From: Nocardioides sp. NBC_00368
Lineage (GTDB): Bacteria > Actinomycetota > Actinomycetes > Propionibacteriales > Nocardioidaceae
Length of the DNA stretch: 64,000 bases
Direction: 5' to 3'
NCBI RefSeq assembly: GCF_036090055.1
Contig: NZ_CP107970.1
Span: 3,722,501-3,786,500, forward strand
Part shown: positions 8,701 to 14,765 of the stretch, piece by piece
Layout of the letters: every line of letters starts with the position of its first letter
Numbering within the stretch: position 1 is the first letter of the stretch
Notes under the pieces: generated by a model
What the model was told of the DNA's origin: nothing
Databases searched by the model: none
Seen by the model: only the letters and a program-made list of their open reading frames with translations
Program-made: the position numbers and the translations under genes

Positions 8701-9180
8701 TCAGCTGTCGAGCCGCTTGGCCATGCAGACGACCAGGTCGTCGTCCTTGTAGTAGCCGAAAGGTTCGACGCCGACGTAGCCGTTGGCCGCATAGAGCCCG
8801 ATCGCCTCGTGCTGAAGTCCACCGGTGGTGAGGACCATGGCCTCGAAGTCGGCCTGCCGCGCGGAGGTCTCGACGTGGGCGAGCATGCGTTTGGCGAGCC
8901 CCTGGCCCTGGGCCTCGGGGACGACGTACATCCGCTTGATCTCGGCGGTCACCACGGTCCCGAGCGCGGACTCGCCGGATCGCCGCCAGGCGCCGGAGGC
9001 GACCGGGACGTCGTCGAGATAGGCCAGGAAGTAGGCGCCCGCGGGCGGCTCGAACATCTCCGGCACGGTCGGGTCGTGGTCGGGCTCGCCGTAGCGCTCG
9101 ACGTAGAACTCCTGGACCCGGTCGACCAGCTTCTGCGCATCCGGGTGGTCGTACGCGACCCGGCGAATCTCAACAGACAC
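8701..9180 (-). CDS. GNAT-family N-acetyltransferase
   Basis: 159 residues. Acetyl-CoA-binding motif A is IKRMYVVPEAQGQGLAKRML (Q-G-Q-G-L-A) near residue 95, followed by motif B ending ANGYVGVEPFGYYKDD. Start taken as GTG 9180 (VSVEIRRVAYDHPDAQ); the reading frame stays open further upstream, but that extension would run into serC, which starts on the other strand at 9224. The acceptor substrate cannot be read from the sequence. Divergent from serC, convergent with citA. Confidence 0.88.
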   Translation of the reverse strand: MSVEIRRVAYDHPDAQKLVDRVQEFYVERYGEPDHDPTVPEMFEPPAGAYFLAYLDDVPVASGAWRRSGESALGTVVTAEIKRMYVVPEAQGQGLAKRMLAHVETSARQADFEAMVLTTGGLQHEAIGLYAANGYVGVEPFGYYKDDDLVVCMAKRLDS

Positions 9181-9223
9181 GTCGGTATTCTGGCCGATGC
9201 CCGCATCTTGCGAGAATGGGTTT

Positions 9224-10339
9224 ATGACGCTGCAGATCCCCGCCGACCTCCTGCCCGCCGACGGACGTTTCGGCTCCGGGCCGTCCAAGGTGCCCGCCGG
9301 CCGCCTGGAGGTGCTCGCCGCGACCGGGGCGTCGGTGATGGGCACCTCTCACCGCCAGCAGCCGGTGAAGGATCTCGTCGGCCGCGTCCAGTCCGGGCTG
9401 GCCGACCTGTTCTCGCTGCCGGAGGGCTACGAGGTCGTCATCGGCAACGGTGGCTCGGTCGCGTTCTTCGACCTGGCGACGTACGCCCTGGTGCGCGAGC
9501 GCAGCCAGCACGCCGTCTTCGGAGCGTTCGGCAAGAAGTTCCTCTCCGCGGCGAAGGCGGCTCCGTGGCTGGGCAACCCATCGGTGATCTCGGCCGAGCC
9601 CGGTGGCCTGGCCGTGCCGTCGTACGAGGACGGAGTCGATGTTTACGCCTGGACACATAACGAGACCTCGACGGGTGTGATGGCTCCGGTCGTACGTCCT
9701 GCCGGTGCCGGTGCCGACCAGCTCACCATCGTCGACGCGACCTCGGCCGCCGGCGGTCTGCCGCTCGACGTCACCCAGAGCGACGTCTACTACTTCGCGC
9801 CGCAGAAGTCGTTCGCCTCCGACGGCGGCCTGTGGCTGGCCCTCCTCTCCCCGGCCGCGATCGCGCGGGCCGAGGAGATCGCCGCCAGTGGCCGGCACAT
9901 CCCGTCGTTCTTCTCGTTGACCGAGGCGATCAAGCAGTCCCGCAGCAGTCAGACCGTCAACACCCCGGCCGTCGCCACGCTCCTCCTGATGGCCGAGCAG
10001 GTCGACTGGATGAACTCCTCGGGCGGCCTCGACGCGATGGTCGCCCGCACCACCGCCTCCTCCGACGCGCTCTACGCGTGGGCCGAGAAGGCGCCGTACG
10101 TCCGGCCGTTCGTCGAGGATCCCACCCACCGCTCCCTGGTCGTCGGCACCGTCGAGCTCGACGCCGGGATCGACAAGGACGAGCTGCGCCGCATCCTCAC
10201 CGAGAACGGCGTCGTCGACCTCGACGCCTACCGCGGCATCGGCACCAACCAGCTGCGGATCGCGATGTACCCCTCCGTCGACGCCGCCGACATCGAGGCC
10301 CTCACCGCCTGCATCGACTGGGTCGTCGACCGCCTCTGA
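9224..10339 (+). CDS. serC: Phosphoserine aminotransferase
   Basis: 371-residue class-V PLP aminotransferase of the actinobacterial SerC type; converts 3-phosphohydroxypyruvate to phosphoserine in serine biosynthesis. Opens with LPADGRFGSGPSKV, has the glycine-rich cofactor segment GNGGSVAFFDLA and the PLP lysine in YYFAPQKSFASDGG (~194). The C-terminal domain ends RIAMYPSVDAADIEALTACIDWVVDRL. Start ATG 9224; an upstream in-frame ATG (9197) gives a poor extension. Monocistronic. Confidence 0.95.
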   Translation: MTLQIPADLLPADGRFGSGPSKVPAGRLEVLAATGASVMGTSHRQQPVKDLVGRVQSGLADLFSLPEGYEVVIGNGGSVAFFDLATYALVRERSQHAVFGAFGKKFLSAAKAAPWLGNPSVISAEPGGLAVPSYEDGVDVYAWTHNETSTGVMAPVVRPAGAGADQLTIVDATSAAGGLPLDVTQSDVYYFAPQKSFASDGGLWLALLSPAAIARAEEIAASGRHIPSFFSLTEAIKQSRSSQTVNTPAVATLLLMAEQVDWMNSSGGLDAMVARTTASSDALYAWAEKAPYVRPFVEDPTHRSLVVGTVELDAGIDKDELRRILTENGVVDLDAYRGIGTNQLRIAMYPSVDAADIEALTACIDWVVDRL

Positions 10340-10343
10340 CCCG

Positions 10344-10426
10344 CCGAGTCGGCGCAACTGTCCCAAGAACAGTGCCCGAGTCGGCGCAAATGTCCCGATG
10401 CGGTTGAGACAGACGCGCCGACTCGG
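10344..10426. repeat. Direct/inverted repeat cluster downstream of serC
   Basis: Two direct copies of CCGAGTCGGCGCAA(C/A)TGTCCC at 10344-10364 and 10376-10396, plus an inverted half GCGCCGACTCGG at 10415-10426. The second copy and the inverted half can pair into a long-loop hairpin, the probable terminator between convergent serC and the propeller gene (whose own copy is now at 12300-12363). The IS target duplication begins exactly one base after the first copy. Confidence 0.6.
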
Positions 10427-10491
10427 CGTCAGGAGCGCTTGCGGAAGATGAAGTACGCAGCGACGGCGAGCGCCACGAGCGCGACCGGCCC
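10365..10491. repeat. Left copy of a 127-bp target-site duplication
   Basis: Identical over 127 bases to 12300-12426 (128 if the shared C is counted). It flanks the IS element directly and contains the last 21 codons of the propeller gene plus its downstream hairpin. IS1634-family elements are known to create unusually long, variable target duplications, which fits. Confidence 0.9.
10429..10491 (-). pseudogene. Orphan 3' fragment of the membrane-anchored propeller gene
   Basis: Encodes only GPVALVALAVAAYFIFRKRS and the stop codon, identical to the end of the intact gene at 12364-13344. It was separated from its body when the IS duplicated the target; it has no start and is not functional. 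Confidence 0.9.
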
Positions 10492-10523
10492 CCTGAGTTG
10501 GCTCAAGTGGTTAGTGCGTGAGG

Positions 10524-12185
10524 TTAGGCGTGCTCGAGCGCGTCGAGGATGGCTTGCTGTGGTTCGGGGATGATGGGGGCGAAGGTCTGCTGGGTGCCGT
10601 TGATCGCGATGGTCGCGGACCGCAGTGGCCGTAGTTGGCGAACGACGTTGCGGATGGCGAGCCCGGTCCGGGCTTGGACCTCGCGGCTGACCGCGAGCGC
10701 GGTGAACACGATGGTGAGGTGGGCCTCGATCGCGTCGCGGGTGTGGTGGAACATCGGCCGGGCGCGGAGGTCGGTCTTGGACATCCGGAAGGACTGCTCG
10801 ACCTGCCATAGGGCGTGGTAGCTGGCGATGACCTCGCCGGCGGGCATCACCGTGGCGGGGATGTTGGTGACGTAGCCCTTCAGCCCGACCAGTCGCCGGG
10901 CTCGGGCCAGCGATGCCTCGTCAAGCTCGGCAGCGCCGTTGCGGGTCTTGACGAACCGGGGCGTGCGGGCGGCCTTCTCGCCCGCGACGACGGCTTTGGC
11001 CTTGTTCTCCTGCAGGGTCAGCGTCCGGTTGTCGCGCACTGCGCGCTTGGTCGAGTAGGCCCACACCGCTCGCCACGAGCCGGGATGGTGCTCGGGGTCC
11101 CAGACCGGTTCGGCCTTCTGCTTCGGGTCGTTCTCGATCTTGTGCCCGGTGCGTGGGGTGATGGTGTCGATGACTTGGGCGTCGGTGAAGGCGTCGCCGT
11201 GCCAGCGGAAGTGGGACTCCAGATCGTTGGGTGCCTTGGTCACTCGCGATCCCACGATGAACCGCAGGTCAGCCTCGTCCAGGTCGCGCAGATTCGTGGC
11301 TGCCAGCATCCCGGCGTCGGCGACGATCACGATGTCAGCCAGCCCGTGCCGGGTCTGGAACTGCTTCACGATCGGGATCAGCGTGAGCGTCTCGGCCTTG
11401 TTGCCCTCGAAGCAGCCGATCTCGAGCGGGAACCCGCGTCGGTCGACCAGCAGGCCCACGACGATCTGGGGGTCGACGCGGCGTTCCTTGGAGTAGCCGA
11501 CCTTGCGCAGTTCGTCTTCCTTCTCTGCCTCGAAGTAAAGAGTGGTGACGTCGTAGAGGATCAGGCTGATGTCGCCGCGGGTGGCGGCGTGAGCGAAGCA
11601 GGCGGTCGCGATCTGGTCGCGGTAGCTGCTGCCCTTCTTCGCGCCGCCCGTCGTCGCGGGCTTGGTCTTGGCGTGTGCGCGGCTCAGGGTGCGCTTCATC
11701 GTCGCGTAGCTGGCTGGGGTTCGGCCCAGGTCCTTCAACACGCGCCCGGTGTCAAGCAGTGAGGTCGGCTCTACGATCCGGGCGATCACCAGGTCGCGGA
11801 AGACCGGATCGTCGAGGATGTTGAACCCCAAACTGTCGAAGACCGTCGCGAGGGTCTCGTGCAGGAGTCGGGAGTCAGTGCTCACGACCCGACCGGGTTC
11901 ATCACGCCGCGCCCTCACCGGCCGTGGAACCGGGTCGAGGACGCCCTGTGCAACCGGTTCGGACACGAGTTCCGCGACCCGCGGCGTGGGCGCGACATCC
12001 AGGTCGAGAGCGTCCTGTCCGGGATCGGCCAGCAGGCTGCGTGCCTGTTCAAGCAGGAGCCCGAGCTCGGCATCAGTGTGCGCCGAACCAAGGTGCTTCA
12101 CGATCCGCTGACGCCCGCCGGCGTATTCAGCGATCTGGACCGCGGTGGCACCCGACCCGGTCCTCACCCGCCGAATGAACGCCAC
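10524..12185 (-). CDS. IS1634-family DDE transposase
   Basis: 553-residue IS4-superfamily transposase. Catalytic residues: Asp in LILYDVTTLYFE (~211), Asp in VIVADAGML (~289) and Glu in YHALWQVEQSFRMSKTDL (~462), the last within the Y-x2-W-x2-E-x6-K pattern of this superfamily. The N-terminal MAFIRRVRTGSGATAVQIAEY is the DNA-binding part typical of IS1634 members. Complete and uninterrupted. The start is 114 bp from the right IS end, and the hairpin at 12209-12232 sits in its leader. Confidence 0.94.
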   Translation of the reverse strand: MAFIRRVRTGSGATAVQIAEYAGGRQRIVKHLGSAHTDAELGLLLEQARSLLADPGQDALDLDVAPTPRVAELVSEPVAQGVLDPVPRPVRARRDEPGRVVSTDSRLLHETLATVFDSLGFNILDDPVFRDLVIARIVEPTSLLDTGRVLKDLGRTPASYATMKRTLSRAHAKTKPATTGGAKKGSSYRDQIATACFAHAATRGDISLILYDVTTLYFEAEKEDELRKVGYSKERRVDPQIVVGLLVDRRGFPLEIGCFEGNKAETLTLIPIVKQFQTRHGLADIVIVADAGMLAATNLRDLDEADLRFIVGSRVTKAPNDLESHFRWHGDAFTDAQVIDTITPRTGHKIENDPKQKAEPVWDPEHHPGSWRAVWAYSTKRAVRDNRTLTLQENKAKAVVAGEKAARTPRFVKTRNGAAELDEASLARARRLVGLKGYVTNIPATVMPAGEVIASYHALWQVEQSFRMSKTDLRARPMFHHTRDAIEAHLTIVFTALAVSREVQARTGLAIRNVVRQLRPLRSATIAINGTQQTFAPIIPEPQQAILDALEHA

Positions 12186-12208
12186 CCCGCGACCCTAGAC
12201 CGCGCCCG

Positions 12209-12232
12209 CTTAGTGCGTGAAAACGTACTAAG
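12209..12232. other. Subterminal hairpin in the transposase leader
   Basis: CTTAGTGCGT-GAAA-ACGTACTAAG, 10-bp arms with one mismatch, 24 bases upstream of the transposase start. It could block read-through transcription from outside or be a transposase binding site; one arm includes the 11-bp subterminal repeat. Confidence 0.5.
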
Positions 12233-12299
12233 CGTCATCCATACCCGCAGGTCAGCGACATCTCGTCCCGCCCATCCCCGACCGGTGAGCCAAGTCAGG

Positions 12300-12426
12300 A
12301 AGAACAGTGCCCGAGTCGGCGCAAATGTCCCGATGCGGTTGAGACAGACGCGCCGACTCGGCGTCAGGAGCGCTTGCGGAAGATGAAGTACGCAGCGACG
12401 GCGAGCGCCACGAGCGCGACCGGCCC
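12300..12426. repeat. Right copy of the 127-bp target-site duplication
   Basis: Identical to 10365-10491. This copy remains joined to the body of the propeller gene, restoring its last 21 codons, stop and downstream hairpin, so the insertion did not inactivate the gene. Confidence 0.9.
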
Positions 12427-13344
12427 CAGCGAGCCGCCGGAGTTCGAGTCGCCGTCCTTGCCGCTGTCCTCGTTCTCGGCTTCGTCGCCACCCGCCGGCT
12501 CGGCCTCGTCGGACGGGGTCGGATCAGCGGTCGGAGACCGCTCGTCGCCGAGCACGTCGCTCACCAGGTCGGGGTCGACGCGGATCACCTCTGCCCGGAT
12601 GCCCTCACTGGTCACGACGACCTCGCCCTTGGCGGTGACGCCGACGGCCTCGCCCTGCTCCTGGTCAGGCGTCCGGAACGAGCCGACTCGGTCCATCGAG
12701 GGCCAGTCGTAGATCGTGGCGGAATAGTAGCCGCGTACGACCAGGTGCTTGCCGTCGGGGAAGAAGGCACCGTCGGTGGCCATCGGGATGACGGGGGCGA
12801 CCTCCTTCAGCTGGTTGGGGCCGTCGGGGTCGAGACGCTTCGGGACTGCGTAGAGCCGCCCACCTCCCCAGTCCTTCGTGGCGACGAAGACCTGACCGTC
12901 GGGATGGGCCAGCAGCGACTCCGCGTTGTGCGGGCCGTCGGGGTAGACGAGCTCGTAGACGGTCGGTGAGACGGTGCGCTCACCCCGCCCGACCCGCACC
13001 TTCGCGATCCTGATCGAGTCCCAGACGCTGTTGTTGTCGCCGATGTCGCCGACCCAGACATGCTTGCCGCCCGCGGGCGCGAGCCCTTCGACGTCGACCG
13101 GGTCGGCAGCCCAGTGGGTCACCCCGACCGTGGCACCGCTCGAGTCGACGGTGAACACGCGGCCGCTGTCGCCGGAGTCGTTGGTGGTGGCGAACAGCCC
13201 CTTCCCGAGCGGGGTCAGCGCACTGGCTTCGCTGATCGTCGGGTCGGAGAAGGAGAAGAGGACGTCGTCGCCGGCGGCGTGCGCGGGAACGGACGAGATC
13301 AGCAGCAGTCCGAGTGCGCCCGCGGCGGCGACGACCGCCTTCAT
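12364..13344 (-). CDS. Secreted, membrane-anchored beta-propeller-like protein
   Basis: 326 residues. A signal peptide (MKAVVAAAGALGLLLISSVPAHA) precedes a ~230-residue repeat domain with propeller-like strands (VEGLAPAGGKHVWVGDIGDN, ESLLAHPDGQVFVATKDWGG, TDGAFFPDGKHLVVRGYYS) that resembles esterase-like or SdiA-regulated propellers. Then comes an acidic D/E/S/G linker and a C-terminal transmembrane helix with a basic tail (FIFRKRS). There is no LPXTG motif, so anchoring is by the helix. ATG 13344 overlaps the methyltransferase stop as ATGA. The last 21 codons lie within the IS target duplication. Ligand or enzymatic role unknown. Confidence 0.85.
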   Translation of the reverse strand: MKAVVAAAGALGLLLISSVPAHAAGDDVLFSFSDPTISEASALTPLGKGLFATTNDSGDSGRVFTVDSSGATVGVTHWAADPVDVEGLAPAGGKHVWVGDIGDNNSVWDSIRIAKVRVGRGERTVSPTVYELVYPDGPHNAESLLAHPDGQVFVATKDWGGGRLYAVPKRLDPDGPNQLKEVAPVIPMATDGAFFPDGKHLVVRGYYSATIYDWPSMDRVGSFRTPDQEQGEAVGVTAKGEVVVTSEGIRAEVIRVDPDLVSDVLGDERSPTADPTPSDEAEPAGGDEAENEDSGKDGDSNSGGSLGPVALVALAVAAYFIFRKRS

Positions 13345-14552
13345 CGGTCGGCGAGCAGCTCGCCGAGCTTCGGACGTACGCCCCACTCGGCCACGAGGTC
13401 GTCGTACTCCTTCTTCACCGAGCCGCCCTTGACCGGCGAGCCGGTGCGGATCGCGCGGAGCATGGTGTTGCGCGGGGTGTGCTGGCTCTCCACGAACTGC
13501 ACCACCTCGACGCGGTAGCCGGCCAGGCGCAGCAGGCTCGCGCGCAGGGCGTCGGTCAGAGTGTCGGCGAAGCGCTCGCGGAGGATGCCGTGGCGGGTGA
13601 GCATCGAGTAGGGCGCCGGGGTCGGGGCCTTGCGCAGCTGGGCGGCGATGTCGTGGTGGCAGCACGGCGCGGCGAGCACCAGCGGCGCCTCCCACTCGAT
13701 CGCCCGGGCGAGGGCGTCGTCGGTGGCGGTGTCACAGGCGTGGAGGGCGAGCACCACGTCGGGCTTCTCGTCCAGCTGGACGCCCTCGATCGTCCCGGCC
13801 ACGAACTCGGCATGCACTCCGAGCTCGGCCGCGATCTTCGAGTTGTGCTCCCGCGACTGCTCCTTGACGTCGACGCCGGTGACGACGACGGGCAGCTCGC
13901 GGACCTCGGTGAGGTAGCGCTGGGCGGCGAAGGTCAGGTAGCCGTTGCCGGCCCCCAGGTCGATGATCCGCAGCGGCTCCTCGGCGGTCGGCCGGCGGAC
14001 CTTGCCGGACTTCATCGCGTCAGTCAGGGCCGCGTCGAGCTGGCGCAGGAACTCCTCGACCTGACGGTACTTCGCCTGGCGCGACGGCTTCAGCTTCCCG
14101 TCCTTGTCGGAGAGACCGAGCACCCGGAAGACCGGGTCGGACTCCGGCAGCAGCCGCTCCTTCGCCTGGTCGTGGCCGCGTTCGACCTCGACCGGCGCGG
14201 TCAGCTCGGTGGTCGAGACGAGCGCGGTCGTCGGCGTCTTCGCCTGGATCTGGGTCTGCTCGGTCGCGGTCGTCACGATCCAGTTGGCGAACGGTTCGTC
14301 GAGAAGATCGTCCAGTGACGAACTATCTCCTACGGGATGGTTCGCGGTGAACGCCTGGGTCGCGTCGTACGTCGTGATCTGCAGGTGTCGCCCGGCCTTG
14401 AGGTCGACGTAGCGGATCTCGGCGCGACGCCACTTCGGCACCGTGCCGCGCTGCTTGCCCGACGCGACCGCCTTGACCAGCTGTTCGGAATCGAGGATCA
14501 CCGATCGCATCCGGTTCAGCGCTCGCAGCAGCGGTTCGGACTCCCTGCTCAA
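13341..14552 (-). CDS. SAM-dependent methyltransferase (Methyltransf_32 / METTL25-like)
   Basis: 403 residues. A ~165-residue N-terminal region of unknown role precedes a class I methyltransferase fold: SAM motif I RIIDLGAGNGYLTFA (~205), acidic end of strand 2 in TGVDVKEQSREHN, then LALHACDTATDDALA and APCCHHDIA, the signature of the Methyltransf_32 group related to RRNAD1/METTL25. An RNA substrate is plausible but not shown. The start is a TTG (14552) overlapping the stop of the 28-aa gene as TTGA; the alternative is the ATG at residue 15. Confidence 0.85.
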   Translation of the reverse strand: MSRESEPLLRALNRMRSVILDSEQLVKAVASGKQRGTVPKWRRAEIRYVDLKAGRHLQITTYDATQAFTANHPVGDSSSLDDLLDEPFANWIVTTATEQTQIQAKTPTTALVSTTELTAPVEVERGHDQAKERLLPESDPVFRVLGLSDKDGKLKPSRQAKYRQVEEFLRQLDAALTDAMKSGKVRRPTAEEPLRIIDLGAGNGYLTFAAQRYLTEVRELPVVVTGVDVKEQSREHNSKIAAELGVHAEFVAGTIEGVQLDEKPDVVLALHACDTATDDALARAIEWEAPLVLAAPCCHHDIAAQLRKAPTPAPYSMLTRHGILRERFADTLTDALRASLLRLAGYRVEVVQFVESQHTPRNTMLRAIRTGSPVKGGSVKKEYDDLVAEWGVRPKLGELLADR

Positions 14553-14635
14553 TTCAGCACCCCGGCAATGACGACCACCAGCAGAAGGGCGACCAGCGCG
14601 CCGGGAATGATCATTCGGCGGTAACGCGGGTTCAC
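14549..14635 (-). CDS. 28-aa single-pass membrane microprotein
   Basis: GTG-started ORF encoding a basic start (MNPRYRR), one hydrophobic helix (IIPGALVALLLVVVIAGVL) and Asn. It ends TGA overlapping the TTG start of the methyltransferase (TTGA), the arrangement seen between coupled genes. The basic N-terminus followed by a 20-residue helix predicts an N-in membrane microprotein. Similar tiny proteins are, from memory, conserved in actinobacteria, but I cannot search. It may be functional or a coupling leader. Confidence 0.65.
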   Translation of the reverse strand: MNPRYRRMIIPGALVALLLVVVIAGVLN

Positions 14636-14691
14636 CGCTTCAGTCTAGGCGCGCCTCGGTCGACGACCCCCATCCACGACCGCCGCCGCAC

Positions 14692-14764
14692 GTGTAACAC
14701 GTCGTTCGTGGAACTATCCGGTCGTTCCGATAGGGCGAGTAGTCCTACGAACAGCGTGTTACAC
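14692..14764. terminator. Long imperfect hairpin after the FAD/Fe-S dehydrogenase
   Basis: 21-nt arms (14692-14712 and 14744-14764) with 10 perfect terminal pairs GTGTAACACG / CGTGTTACAC and three mismatches further in. An inner CTATC/GATAG stem lies in the loop. It starts two bases after the dehydrogenase stop on the minus strand. The rest of 14636-14691 must hold the promoter of the microprotein/methyltransferase operon. Confidence 0.6.
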
Positions 14765-14765
14765 C

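Larger units (their letters stand above)
10492..12299 (-). mobile_element. IS1634-family insertion sequence, 1808 bp
   Basis: Bounded by terminal inverted repeats CCTGA(G/C)TTGGCTCA: left 10492-10505, right 12286-12299, 13 of 14 matching. An 11-bp direct subterminal repeat TTAGTGCGTGA occurs inside each end (10511-10521 and 12210-12220). It carries one intact transposase on the minus strand and is flanked by identical 127-bp direct repeats. Perfect flanks and an open transposase frame point to a recent insertion that may still be mobile. Confidence 0.92.

Noticed and set aside
12364..12430. Sortase (LPXTG) anchor at the end of the propeller protein
   Set aside because: There is a hydrophobic helix and basic tail but no LPXTG-like motif before it.
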